The notes under the pieces are model-generated. The model did no database searches, was not told the DNA's origin, and saw only the letters and a list, made by a program, of their open reading frames with translations. Of a stretch of 64,000 nt of DNA, positions 1 to 11,865 are shown piece by piece; position 1 is the stretch's first letter; each line of letters opens with the position of its first letter. Origin of the DNA: Eustoma russellianum (taxonomy: Eukaryota; Streptophyta; Magnoliopsida; Gentianales; Gentianaceae); NCBI GenBank assembly GCA_036186865.1, contig AP025040.1:45696321-45760320 (forward strand), read 5' to 3'. A program made the position numbers and the translations under genes.

Positions 1-413
1 TAAAACCAGAAGAGGAAAAAAAACTATTAATGAAAAAATCACGTGAAGTGTGATCTTGAAAAATAAAACATAGAGTAAGACTATGGATGTCATATCGGCG
101 AAGCGATCCGGCTTATTACATAACTCTGTGTAAACGCGGAAGCCTAATGCAACGAAAACGTTTTTTTTATATGTTAATGAACACCCAACATCACGCGAAC
201 AAAAAAGGAGCAAAACCACAACATATGATTCGGTGATTTCAGGGTATCTCATTGAAATGATGGTGGCTTTGTATGTATCACCTTTTGATATATGTAGACA
301 ACTCTATCATCATTGCAACAACAAAAAAACCTTCCATCAGGTGGGAGTGTGCAAATCAGTACTATCACTACCACTTGTGGAAAGCTTTTTGAACATAAAC
401 AAGACTGAATGAC

Positions 414-598
414 GGGATGAGATCACCTCACCCACTTTTCTCTCACTCCATGCGTCACCGCACGACACGTGACAGCATAAGTGGGTGGTGAGACTAAATG
501 AGGGTGACCCGCATCTAGCCTCACCACCTACCCCTTGCTGCCATGTATCGTGTGGTGACGCGTTAGGTAAGGGATTTGGGGTGAAGGGATCTTAACCC
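414..598. mobile_element. Mutator-type foldback MITE, copy 1
   Basis: The ends GGGATGAGATCACCTCACCC and (reverse complement) GGGTTAAGATCCCTTCACCC are inverted. Internally GTGGTGAGACTAAATG mirrors CATCTAGCCTCACCAC, so the whole 185 bp can fold on itself. The outer 9-mers CTGAATGAC and ATGGATGAC match at 7 of 9 positions. Confidence 0.75.
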
Positions 599-1555
599 AT
601 GGATGACTATCATTGTGGCGAAGACCAAGAGCATTTTCAAATTTTTGTTCCAGTTCACGTGAAGCCACATAAATGGCTATTGGTTGTGTCATGAATCGAT
701 CTACGAGACTGTATTTGAATTCACGGATTCGACACGTGATAACAGCCTATTACATAAAATGTAAGATAAAGTTGTGTACATCAGAACACGAAATAATTCA
801 GTTCCTTTTCAAACCCTGCGTATACGCATAAGTCTATTTCACTGAGAACGATTTCTTCTAGATTACAATTAGTAATCACTCGAATAATTAAGATTCTTTG
901 GCACCTTATATGTATACATAATATTGGTTCTTTTCTCGGTGAGGCCAACTTCTTAAAATAATATGAAACTTTTGTAACTATAGTGTAGAGTTGAATCAGA
1001 TCCATCTTACAAAAATATGATATTCAATGTTTTGTTGTGTTCGTGAAATATTAATTGACCAAACCTAAAATGGGGTTTGAGAGTATTTTACTCTATTGCT
1101 AGAAGACAAATATAAACAAATAAATACAGCAAATGTTCTTGATCCTACTTTTAATCTTTTTCAATTATCATCAATTGTATCCATTGTTAGTTTAAAGTAA
1201 AACTTTGTCGTAATATCTGATAGACATTTGGGTTGGAAAATATAAGATTTTTTAACATGCCTATGAGACTAACATAAATTGATTAAATAGTTGTCCGACC
1301 AATCTTATTTAAATCAAATGGTATGCACAATTGAGAAGCTACTAACATAAAGGCCTCATTATTAATTACGTAGCTAGGATTTTAGCCTAATTTATGAGAG
1401 ATTAATGTTACTATAATTTATCATTTAGCAATACATAAAGGTATTAGGCATCACGATTACTAGGGGACATCAAATCCTAAAATTAGGAATTAACGTCACT
1501 TGAAGGTTAGCCATGCACAAATAATCAACATACACAACACAGCACAAAACATATA

Positions 1556-1945
1556 TCTAGTATATTCTAACGCCTGCAAAATCTATCGTTAGGATATGGG
1601 GATGATGAGAGACAGACAAACAATAACTCTATGTCAATAATAAAGATATGATGTGCTAGTGTGTTAGTTAAGACTATAACTTCGTAAAAATATCTGCCAT
1701 TCGGTTATCTTATTCATTCATTCTGATAACGTTTGAGTTATCTTTCATGATTACTAAGGTACGTCAAATCCTGAGATTAGAAATTAACAATGTCTCAAGA
1801 TTAGCAATGAATAAATTATCAACTAGACATAACTTCATAAATCTACCATTTATAACAACAACAATACATACTCATTATATCCCAACGCCATCAAGCTACC
1901 GCTAGAGTTTAGGGAATGTGAGAATCAGACAAACAATACCTCCGA
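1556..1945 (-). repeat. Two RTE-type LINE 3'-tail fragments
   Basis: Bases 1556-1672 (AGTATATTCTAACGCCTGCA through GATGTGCTAGTGTGTTAG) and 1860-1945 (ATATCCCAACGCCATCAAGC onward) match the end of the LINE family seen at 7528 and 15650, with internal deletions. Confidence 0.5.
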
Positions 1946-2561
1946 CATAAATCTACCATCTATTTATATTAATTATTCATTTTAGTAATGTTTGAGTAAT
2001 CTTTGTACTCTTATTCGAGCAATGTTTTAAAACTAACTTGATTAGGTTTTATGTCAAAGATTCTCAATTAGATTCGGAAAACAAAGGATTTAATTTTATA
2101 ACCATGATAAAACTTATTTAACTTATCTGGAGGGTTATATACAAATAGCAAGGGAAGTAGTCGGTAGCAAAGTTAATCAAATACTCATCATCTCATAATT
2201 TTTTCTTTAGAAACTATTATTTCACAAGACTTAAGTATACCATTTTATTTCGAGTTTGTACCGATAGAGTATTATACTTTTATTCATTCGTGACATTACT
2301 CTTAAGTATACCATTTTATTTCGAGTTTGTGCTGATGGAGTATTATATTTTCATCTGTTCATGGCATTATTGGTTATTCTTACTATGTCAAACAAAAATG
2401 AATAATATTGAAAAGCATTATGCCCAGAGAAATGCTCGAAGTGTTATAAAATTGTTTTTGTTCTAGAAGTTTTACAACTTAGATACATAGGGATTGATTC
2501 TTGTAAATAAATAAAAGAAAAAATGGAAAAGGATATGATGGAAGTTATTTGGTGGCAAAGG
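1946..2561. other. Gene-free AT-rich stretch with a 71-bp direct repeat
   Basis: CTTAAGTATACCATTTTATT at 2230 recurs at 2301, giving two adjacent units of about 71 bp. Nothing else was recognised. The interval 599-1555 is likewise AT-rich and without visible genes. Confidence 0.6.
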
Positions 2562-2570
2562 CTATACCAG

Positions 2571-2754
2571 GACATGATAGGATTCCCTCACCCATTTTTC
2601 TTCACCGCACACGTCATCGCACGACACGTGACAGCAAGGAGGGTAGTGAGCCTAGATAAGGGTCACCTGTATTTAGTCTCACCATCCCACCCTGCTAGCA
2701 CGTGTCGCACGGTCATGAGTGGGGTGAAGAAAAGTGAGGTGAGGAGATCCCACC
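2571..2754. mobile_element. Mutator-type foldback MITE, copy 2
   Basis: 184 bp flanked by CTATACCAG at 2562-2570 and 2755-2763, an exact 9-bp duplication. It carries the family core CACGACACGTGACAGCAAGG, GTGAGCCTAGATAAGGGTCA and the inverted CTAGCACGTGTCGCACGGTC. Confidence 0.85.
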
Positions 2755-3315
2755 CTATACCAGGACTCTAGTATCTGAGTGTTAAAAAATATTATAGAAA
2801 ATATAAATAAAAACTCAACGGACTTCATTTACGGTGATGAAAGTTATTTGGTTCGTCGACATCTATATGGTAGCGACATGGCTACCTATGACAGATGGAT
2901 TTGACACACCACATATAAGAATCAAATTATTTACTTTTCGGTCATCATTTTGCCCGTCAATATATTCCCCTAGAATCTAATTACACCAACAATGTCATTT
3001 TGTTTAAAAAAATATATATTGTCAAGCCCTTTTATTTGAAAGGTTTACGAATAAAAAATTGGTTAACTATCTTTACCCTTTCCTGTTAGAAATAATAGCT
3101 GATATGTCTCTCGTGTTTAAAAATTAATTCTTAACCCGTAAATACAAGGATTAAAAGAATAAATGAACGAAAAAATGGATGAATTCTGTTAATTTTAACC
3201 ATAAATGAGCTGCAAGCACTATTTTATTGATATGTAAAAATGGTGTTAAAAAATGTAGCGCGTAGTTACAATTTTACCCTTTATAAAAAATAAAAAGTCA
3301 AAACAATTTTATTCA

Positions 3316-4239
3316 GGGAGGGGATTCTATGACGCGCACAAATTTGACGCTAAAATGACGCGACCAATAAATGGCCGCCACGTGGCCATCTGACCCACAG
3401 CTTCTTTTTTTCAATTTTCGTTATTTGTTTCTCCATCCCTCCACCACGGCCTGTCCTTTTCATTCTTCCTTTCTTCAAATTATATTTTTGTTCCTTCCCG
3501 TTTTCTTTGCATCCCAACTTCTTTTTCTTTCCATATTTGATCCTTTCTCTTTTGCTTTTTTTGTTGAACTTTTACCTATAATTTGATTACAGTAACTGAG
3601 AGACACAGAGTGTAGTTACTCTGTTGAGGCTTCAGTTTCCAGACATTTTACTCTCTATGATTTAGTATTCGAGTACTGGGGAGCATCACAGCTTCTGGAT
3701 TAAATGGGATTTGGTAGGATTTGCAGTTTAATTTTTGTATATTTTATCATAGCGGGCGTCTTCATCAGTCCAAGTAAAGTTACTGCAACCCCGTTGCCCA
3801 TCCCTCCAATCCCATATAATAGTATACATGTTCAGATTTAGATTAATCCTGCCATATATTTTGGGTAAAGATTTTAAGGCACTTGGAGGTTGCTGAGGAA
3901 GGGTAGCGGCAGCTTGCCTGGTGGCTGTTTCGTGGTGGTAATGATTTGGGAAAAAAGAAGAAGAAGAGTGTTCCTTCTTTTTTTGTAGAGGCTGGAGTTT
4001 TAGGATTTGCAGAGAGGAGGTGATGGGTGTGATGTGGGGGATTGTGGATGTGGGATTATGAACAAAGGGGAGGAGGTGGTGTTTGGAGAAATGAAGAATG
4101 AAAAGGAGGGGTCGTGGTGGAGGGATGAAAACAATAACAAATATTAAAAAAAAGGTTTGGGTCATATGGCCACGTGGCGGCCATTCATTGGCCGCGTCAT
4201 TTTAGCGTGAAATTTGTCCGCGTCATGGAATCCCATTCC
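3316..4239. mobile_element. Non-autonomous Mutator-like element (MULE), Pack-MULE candidate
   Basis: TTTTATTCA occurs exactly at 3307-3315 and 4240-4248, a 9-bp target duplication diagnostic of Mutator elements. The ends form long inverted repeats of about 170 bp: GGATTCTATGACGCG with AATTTGACGCTAAAATGACG on the left, mirrored by GGATTCCATGACGCG with AATTTCACGCTAAAATGACG on the right. Both arms contain GGCCGCCACGTGGCCAT. There is no transposase. The middle (about 3590-4020) is unlike the arms and carries a minus-strand frame of 145 codons whose last third (IIWDWRDGQRGCSNFTWTD) reads like real protein, possibly a captured gene fragment. I cannot name its source. Confidence 0.88.
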
Positions 4240-4462
4240 TTTTATTCATCCCCTTTTCATCTTCCTCCTCGTTCCCATTGTCCAACGTCACCTCCTTCCC
4301 CCACCCCCACCCCTCAAATTAGGACTATCACTCCTCCTCCAATGACCCAGTGCCGGTCCTTCCCCAGAATCATGCCTCCCCCAGCCTACGGCGACACCCC
4401 TGCAACGCCTCCCCCAGCCACCCCCTCCCAACTTCCTTCCCAGCCACACCCTCAGCTGGCTA

Positions 4463-4717
4463 TGTTAGAATGGGAAGAAATTACACTTACCATAAGAAGA
4501 AGATTATGTAATAACCATTATAATAATATCATAATTGTAGGAATATAATTATAGCAATTTACACAAGTGTAGGTTGATTCGTTGATTTGTTTTCCTTGTA
4601 CAAGGCAGTGTGATCACTACAAATATATGTACAGTGACATGAATAAACACACAGAAAAATATACAGAAATTTCATGAATTTCATTGTCTTGCATCCTTGC
4701 CCTTATGCAAATTGACA
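4463..4717 (+). mobile_element. 5' LTR of a copia-type retrotransposon
   Basis: A 255-bp segment begins TGTTAGAATGG and ends TTGACA, directly before the primer-binding site. Short LTRs starting TGTTAG are usual in plant copia elements. No matching 3' LTR was found in the window. Confidence 0.7.
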
Positions 4718-4730
4718 TGGTATCAGAGCA
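4718..4730 (+). other. Copia primer-binding site (initiator Met tRNA)
   Basis: TGGTATCAGAGCA is complementary to the 3' end of plant initiator-methionine tRNA and lies at the LTR boundary. Confidence 0.85.
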
Positions 4731-4949
4731 GGAGAAAGTCCTCTCTGTTTGATTGTTTATTTATGAACGATTGGCTCAGATTCAGATATCATCATTGCCG
4801 CTGCTACTACCTCTTCTCACGGTAGTACCTGTTCTTAACTCTTTCTCTACTTAGTGCAATACCTGTTCTTACCGTGATTATCCAGTCACCTGGACTAATC
4901 AAACTGCTTACATCCTTGCCCATCATCGCCTGAATAAAAAAACCATAAA

Positions 4950-6691
4950 ATGTCAAACCAGCCTGAAAATCAACCAGAAATCCCAGAAACATCCGACAAA
5001 ATGCCCAAACTCCCTGAAAATTTTGACATCTCCGCTGAATTTGCCAAATTTTTACAGAACCAACTCGTTCCAGTACCGTAGAATCTGGTTTCATCTTCAA
5101 CCGTATCAGACGACTTAGTGTTGAAAGTGAAAATGAATTCTGGAAATTACCCTTTATGGAGTAATTTAATGCGTAGAGCAATTTTGAGCAGGGGGAGGAG
5201 CACCCACATCGCAGGGGTTCTTCCACCCTCCTGCCAACTGACATAAACTTTGCCAAGTGGAAACAAGATGGCCAACTTGTTTTCACCTGGTTAATCGATC
5301 ATATGGATGAAAGCTTGGTCAACAATGCCTCTAGCTATCCAACCGCAAAAGCACTTTGGGATGGATTAGCTATTACATACGGGTCACGGGTAGACCCACT
5401 TCAGATCTTTGATTTGCACAAACGGGCATACACTCTGAAACAAGGCACAAACTCTTTAGATGATTGCTGGAATCAACTACAGAATCTGTGGCGGACCATC
5501 GATAACAAAAGTCCTAATCCCATGGAGTGTCCAGGGATATTCAGATGTTCAACTAGTTTATATAAGAACAGCGACTTTACCAACTTCTGATGGTTGTGGA
5601 TGACAAATTTGCAGCCACCAAGAAGTAAATATTGAAAAGGGATCCAAGGCAAACCGCAGAAGATGCATATGGAGAGCTTCGAAGATCTGACACGGAGGAC
5701 AAACTGCTAAAACTCACTCCCTCAGATTCTACACTGTGGGTGAGCTTGGGACAGCGGCTGACTTGAAAGGGGACAAGAAGCACCATCGAACCATCCCGAA
5801 GAGGAGGAAACAACCTCCGCTCAGGTCCACCATCACGGTGGGGGGATGAAAAAAACCTTCTAGAATACACACATTGTAAGAAAAAGGGACACACCATGGA
5901 GAAATGTTTCAAACTCCACGGATTTCCGATTGGTGGTAAGAGTTTAAGAGAAAAAATCACGCCACCGCTGCACAAGTCACCGAGGATGGTGACAGCAACA
6001 TGCAAAACAATGACCCAACCGAGGAAAGGCCTGCAGGGGGAACAGAATCACAGCCATGGACGGAGAAAGATGGAGAAAAAGGATTCAGCGCAGCCGCCGT
6101 CACAGGAGGTATCACGGTTAGGGTAAAACCTAACCCTGCCCCTTTTTATAACCAGCGTTTCATTAATTACTCCAGTAACCCCTGTTGTTTCCACTAATTA
6201 CTATAGGACCCCTGCTATTTCTGTTAATTGCATTCAGGACCCTGGGTTAAATGAAATGGCCACTGACTCCCCTCACTTTCCTACTCAGGCAACTATGGTC
6301 CCTAAATTTTCGCCCACTGACCAGTTTGACCTTGAACCTCACAAAAATGTCATGTGTGACCCCAACTCAAAAAAAAATTCCTCTCATTACCCTTAAAATT
6401 CAAAAAGCTCCCACCTTTAACCATAAGGGCCCATATATTATCTCCAAAGCCCACCATGTGTCTGGTTCCATCTCCCTAACATCCTTATGTCACAACTTCA
6501 AAACTACCGGCCCATGGATTTTTGACTGTGGAGCCACCGATACCATGTCTTACAACCCAAATGACTTCAGTACCCACACCTCTTCTATATAAAAAAGTGT
6601 TGAAACTGCTGATGGCACATCAATCCCTGTTGTGGGTGGTGGCACAGAAAATAGACTTAAAAAAAAGAGTCAAACATTATTATACTTGAAG
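4950..6691 (+). pseudogene. Decayed copia gag and protease start
   Basis: The reading frame starts MSNQPENQPEIPE, meets a TAG at 5079-5081 and then shifts frame. Around 5250-5540 a gag (UBN2/retrotran_gag-type) segment is clear (FTWLIDHMDESLVNNASSYP, ALWDGLAITYGS). At about 5865-5920 a zinc knuckle HCKKKGHTMEKC remains, but the first Cys of the CCHC motif is Tyr. At about 6507-6560 the protease active site reads FDCGATDTM in place of the usual DTG/DSG-type triad. Integrase and reverse transcriptase are absent; the element is broken and cut short near the SINE insertion. Confidence 0.8.
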
Positions 6692-6707
6692 GTTAACACC
6701 CAAACTA

Positions 6708-6994
6708 TTACAAAAACAACATCATTACCTCATTGCCTTATAATCTTCCGCCTATGGCGGAGTATGGGTGGTCGGATGTACGCAACAATATCTATGTGTT
6801 AGAAACACATAGATGTTGTTTTCCAATGACCCATGATGAAAATTATGTCAAGCTGTGTCAATCAACTGCTACTTCATAATATAAGAAGCGCAACCAATTT
6901 AGAGCGCAACCAATTTAGTGAGTCGTTTTGCTTTATTTTATCATATTCCAAAGTCAAAGAAGAATGTGTCATTGACTCTATTTGAAATGGAAAT
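6708..6994 (-). mobile_element. SINE-like repeat, TTG-tail family, with 16-bp target duplication
   Basis: GTTAACACCCAAACTA occurs at 6692-6707 and 6995-7010, a perfect 16-bp duplication. The 287-bp body gives the fullest copy of the family: CAACATCATTACCTCATTGCC, TATGGCGGAGTATGG, TGTTAGAAACACATAG, ATATAAGAAGCGCAACC and a GACTCTATTTGAAATGG end. It sits at the broken edge of the copia element. Confidence 0.85.
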
Positions 6995-7010
6995 GTTAAC
7001 ACCCAAACTA

Positions 7011-7527
7011 CATTGTTTTATATTTTAAAATGTATCAAATGCTTTTACGTTTTTATAGAACTTTTTTAATTTCAAAGTATCACTATTGTATCATTTTTCT
7101 AAGTTTTAAAAGTAACGGACATCAGTGTACTTATACGTTATGGCATCTATTATACACAACGCAGCCAGACCTTTCATCCCTGCTGTGCTATCAAGTTTAT
7201 CATATCATATAAAATCAATCCATGCATACATAATATGTAATATATATAAATACATAACAAAATTTAAATACTTATTTATAAACGACGTAGAAAATATGAC
7301 ATAAAATCCTCATGGCCTTTAACGTGATAATGTATTTGTATAATTCATTATACTGTTTTATTAGAATACTCCATAAAACTAAGATAGATTAATTTGAGAG
7401 AAAAAAATCTACAAAAATATATTGAGTATAGTTCTGTTTGTTGCAGAGACTGGTGACTGACGAATCGAAAAGACGTGAGGCTGAATGATGTTGGGTTATG
7501 TTGACACGTAGTTGAATCGATCCCACT
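7011..7527. other. Gene-free AT-rich stretch
   Basis: No recognisable element or gene; possibly more of the decayed copia target region. Confidence 0.3.
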
Positions 7528-8986
7528 CCTTATCATCATCATCATCATCATCCGAACCCAGTATATCCCAACGACAGCAAAAGCTATCATTAGGGTCTGG
7601 AGAGGGTAAGTGGTAGGTAGACAATACTTCTATCCCAAGGGATAGAGAGTCTGCTTCCAGTGAGACCCCCGGCTCCATATGTACCTGCATAAATGACATG
7701 ATAATAGAGATATGTTGTGCTAGTGTGTTAGTGAGGAAATTCAAGAAATACAAAGAAAGAACTTTCGATATTAAAATACACATCACGTGTATATGTACAT
7801 GTAATGTAAAACAACGGTATAACATATGCAACCAAGTGGAAAGTCAACCTAGAGCGTAGATAGTGTCTACGCCTATCTATGTCCTTAAATATATTCTAAA
7901 GTATCTCTATTACCTATACCTCGTTAATCTTAATCTTATGTCTCCATGAACTCCTATCCTGGACCATGTACTCAGAGAAGTGTAAATCTAGTAGGTCGTG
8001 CATTATCTGCTCATCCCAAGTCAGTTTGGGTCTGCCTTTACTCCTGTTCCCTTCTACAATGAGGCTTTCAATTGCTCTGACCGCCGCCGTTGTCTGTCTC
8101 CGCTTGACATGCCCAAACCATCTCATTCTGCCCTCCTTTATCTTATCTGCTATACTAGCCACGTCTACCCTTTCTCGAAACACCTCGTTTCTGATCCGGT
8201 CTAGCCTTGTATGCCCATACATCTATCTTAACATCTTCACTCTGCCACTTCCATCTTCTGTAATTGTGACCTCTTGATGGCCGAGCAGTCTGTCCCATAT
8301 AGCATTGCCGGTCGCACTGCCACCCTATAAAATTTTTCTTTAAATTTAGTTGGGAAATTTTTGTCACACAGCACCCCTGAGGCCGCCCTCCATCTACACC
8401 ACCCTGCTTGAACTCGATGTGCTACATCATTATCTATGTCGCCATTCTGCTGCACAAATGATCCTAGGTACTTAAACTTACTTACCTGTGGCACCACTTG
8501 ACCATTGATGGTGAGCTGGCTATCCTTATTGTCTGCTACGCCGATGAAGTCGCAGTGCAGATACTCTGTCTTAGAACGGCTAATCTTTAAATCTTTTCTC
8601 TCTAAAACACATATCCACTACTCTAGTCTCATATTCAGGGCATGTCTACTTTCTGCAACTAATACAATATCGTCAGCAAGAAGCATACACCACGGAACTG
8701 CCTCCTGTATCGGCTTTGACAACTCATCAAGGACAACTGCAAAAAGAAATGGGCTCAATGCAGACCCTTGATGGAGACCGACCTGCACCGGAAAGAAGTC
8801 TGTATTCCCCACAGGCGTACGAAAGATTGTTTTTGTCCTAGCATACATATCTCTAATTATGTCTATATACTTCATAGGGATCTCTCTTGCATCCAGACTA
8901 TCCTATATCAGGCTACGTGGCAAACTATCATACGCTTTTTCAAGATCGATGAAAATCATATGTAAATCGATGAAAATCATATTTAA
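7528..8986 (-). mobile_element. 5'-truncated RTE-type LINE with reverse transcriptase relics
   Basis: Reading the minus strand from 8986: RT motif A FIDLEKAYDSLPR, then GLHQGSALSPFLF, the catalytic box as LLADDIVLVAE (usual F/Y before ADD replaced by Leu), FKYLGSFVQQNGDID, VLCDKNFPTKFKEKFYRVAV and RPAMLYGTDC. The end, MRWFGHVKRR and KGRPKLTWDEQIMHDLLDLH, is typical of plant RTE elements. Several stops and frameshifts break it. The 3' end is a (GAT)n tail (ATCATC on the plus strand, 7531-7552). It is dead and 5'-truncated. Confidence 0.82.
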
Positions 8987-9429
8987 AAAAGCTTGAATCC
9001 TAACCAGTAAAGGTCTCTGCTACCCCTGGTCTCACAGGGTGTGTAGGGATGTAAATTAGGTTTCCAGAACCCACTAGTAGAAGTTCGTCTTAGCACACGG
9101 ACAACACAAGGAGCCTATTGGCACCGAATGAACAACCGACGGGTTGTCATGTCAGTCTATCAGTTCATTCCACTGGCCAATAGTGCTCCCACACTATGCA
9201 GCTAGTCTGGAGGGAGTTCAAACATTCTTGTCTTCTGCAAAGTTCTAACCTGACGTTCTTTTCGAAACTCTCTATCCGAAATCACTAGGATATGTCCTGA
9301 AGAATTCATATTAATATTTAGGTGTTATGAAAGAAACATTAGGGATTGATTATTGCGCCCGTGAAAGAAATTGGAGGCCGAGTTCCAATTTGGCTGGGGG
9401 TAGAGTGAGGATAGTGACAGAGGAGCAGA

Positions 9430-9452
9430 AAGAAAGAAAGAAAGAAAGAAAG
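9430..9452. repeat. GAAA microsatellite
   Basis: About six AAAG/GAAA repeats occur in a purine-rich tract. The surrounding 8987-9580 region shows no gene. Confidence 0.85.
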
Positions 9453-9589
9453 GGAAAGAGACGGAGAGGGATTTGATGGGTATTGGTTTTAAAGACTGGT
9501 GTTGCCTCGTGATCGGAACAAGGCAGATCTATTTATGGAAGACTGTTCCCTTTGTCACGTGGGTTCTTTTGACTGCCCCCATCTCCTCC

Positions 9590-9750
9590 AACGGATTGAG
9601 ATATCCTCACCCAACTTTCCTCAATTCTTTTGTGACCACGCGATACGTGACAGCAAGGGAGGTGGTGAGGCTAGATGAGGGTCATAAGCCCTTGCTGCCA
9701 CGTGTCGCGCGGTCACGCGTCACCGCATAACTTTGCGGTGGGTTGATCGT
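9590..9750. mobile_element. Mutator-type foldback MITE, copy 3
   Basis: 161 bp flanked by ATCTCCTCC at 9581-9589 and 9751-9759, an exact 9-bp duplication. The core has ACGCGATACGTGACAGCAAG with its inverted partner CTTGCTGCCACGTGTCGCGC. One side of the tip is deleted relative to other copies. Confidence 0.85.
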
Positions 9751-10099
9751 ATCTCCTCCCCAACCTCTAACTAAATCTCTCCATCGAGTATCCACTTCCC
9801 AAATTTCATATTCATAACAAAACATAAATAATGTTTATTCTTTTTTTAGGCACTAGTAATCTATTGTGTAAGATTAACCATTTGATGTTATAATATTTTA
9901 TATTTATTTCAATGAAATGCACTATAGATAAATAGTGCACGATCTGTTTTTTCTTATTACACCCATTTTATTAATTTGATATTTCACCTTGTTTGTCAAT
10001 ATGTTCTTACACATAGAATAATTATTTTAATGATTATTAATTACACATACAATAAAAAAAGTATTAAGTCACTTTTGGATTTGTTTTAACGCATTAATG

Positions 10100-10272
10100 G
10101 AGACGGCTCTCCTATTTCTTCTTACCTCACTCACCACCGTACGACACACAGCAGTAGAGGGATGGTGAGGCTAGATACAAGTGATACGCATCTAGCCTCA
10201 CCACCCCATGTTTCCACGTGTCATACGGTGAAAAGTGAAGTGAGAGAAAATGCGGTGAGGGAATCCTAATCC
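10100..10272. mobile_element. Mutator-type foldback MITE, copy 4
   Basis: 173 bp flanked by GCATTAATG at 10091-10099 and 10273-10281, an exact 9-bp duplication. GGTGAGGCTAGATAC mirrors GCATCTAGCCTCACC at the hairpin tip. Confidence 0.87.
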
Positions 10273-10754
10273 GCATTAATGATACTGTGTTACTTATAAG
10301 ATGGTGTAATCGTTTTGTTAAAATTAAGAGGCTTTCCTTCTTTCTGCTAACCGTCTCAGTTGTTTTCAAATCCTAAATCTTTAAAAGCTTGAACTTATAT
10401 TTAGTCAAAAAAATATAACGTCCAATAAGATTAGGAGGTGAAAATATTTAACTATGTCAATTATCTATTGGAAAATGATGCTATCTAGAATTTCCTTATG
10501 ACTAAATTCAAGCAAACGAGTTTTATTTTTATTTAATTAATTATGTATTTACTCCGCAAACAATGAAAAGTACAATGAACTGGAGAACTCTGTCGTCATT
10601 ATGGAGACTTACGTGGTGATAAGCTGTCACATTCAAAATTATAGAATTACTTTACCTGTTGAAGCTAATTACAAAGAAACGAAAAAAAAATGATGCAACC
10701 TGTGTTTTCTATTTTGGACCACCTTCATGATTTAGTCACGTTAGCTTTGCTCCA

Positions 10755-11014
10755 GATATGTCCCAATGCATAGTCTAGTTGGTATTAGGGTTGAGATTTG
10801 CTCCAAAAGGTTAAGAGTTTGATTCCAGAGATACCCACAGTATGGGTGTTACTCTGTTTCGGCCTGGTTTGCAGGTGACGTCTTGTGTGGTCACTGCGTA
10901 AGATCTCACCCAATCTAGGAGGCCGCTAGGCTCCTAATTTGCATCCTCCACACGTGCTTATTCGGGCAGTGGCGGTGGGAGACCACGAGGTGAAGGATTT
11001 CACATTTTGCTCCA
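10755..11014 (+). mobile_element. tRNA-derived SINE with 12-bp target duplication
   Basis: AGCTTTGCTCCA flanks it at 10743-10754 and 11015-11026. The head has a box A-like ATAGTCTAGTTGGTATT and a box B-like AGAGTTTGATTCC. The tail contains CCTCCTAATTTGCATCCTCC-like sequence, shared in reverse with the SINE at 29494. Confidence 0.7.
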
Positions 11015-11224
11015 AGCTTTGCTCCATATATTCTAGCTAGATGGCTCTTCTTCGTACTATACGCAAACGCAAGAGTACCTAATGCATTGAACACGGTTTT
11101 TTAATTAACATCTACCAATATCTTAAACCATTTTAAAACTTGTATACTCAGTCATAGTTTTCTAACTTTTTTTAATTAAAGAACTCTACCTCAAAAACGA
11201 ACACCCTCATGCACCTGCATACAA

Positions 11225-11590
11225 AGGCAGTCCTATATATAGAGGTTAAGAGCCATTCTCATTTGCACATCATCTAACGACCACTGTGTCAACTCCAGTC
11301 CACTTCTTTTTCTTTCTTCCACTCTCATCTCTTCAAACTTCTCCTCTACAGTCTACACAGATAGTAATTTCTCACAGATTGAAAACCTGGGACCTTTTTA
11401 TTTTATCGTACATTAATCTGCAAAGTCTTACATTATTCCATATTTTTTTTTCTTTTAGTATTATTCCACATAAAGACTAAAACTTGTTCCGTTTGACGAC
11501 AAACGTGGACTACTGCAGTTTGCAGGTGCTCATTTGACTGTTATTTCGCCATTTTCTTAGCTTATAAAGCTACCAGACAACTCTAACCGT
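11225..11590 (+). promoter_or_regulatory. Candidate core promoter of the HAN-like gene
   Basis: Two TATA-like motifs lie upstream of the start codon: CTATATATAG near 11233 and CTTATAAAGC near 11559. Each is followed at about 30 bp by pyrimidine/CA-rich sequence that could hold a start site. The downstream one would give a 5' UTR of about 270 nt, the upstream one about 600 nt. This is motif reading only. Confidence 0.35.
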
Positions 11591-11865
11591 ACACTCTTAG
11601 CTCTCTCTTCTAAGTTTGATCTTGTCATTCAAACCTTTTTAAAATATTGTTTTTATTAAAATTAGTATATCAGTATATTGTTCGCAAAAGGTTGAATCCA
11701 ACCCAAAAGGTCCATAGTGTCCCAGCACCAAGTATATGCGTGGAGGATATATTACTATTACATTTCACTCTCACGTCACTATTCACTCATCATCATTACC
11801 CTTTCCCCAGATTGCAGCTCTCTTTTATATTTGAAGTTTTATTCTCTATTTTGGATCAAGAAAAA

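Noticed and set aside
4174..4548. Pro-rich 124-codon frame
   Set aside because: It starts inside the Mutator-like inverted repeat and crosses into unrelated flank and the copia LTR, so it is composite and not a gene.
11647..11865. Upstream in-frame extension of the HAN-like protein
   Set aside because: The 73 extra residues are hydrophobic and without family resemblance, and the HAN-type N-terminus starts exactly at the later Met-Met-His.
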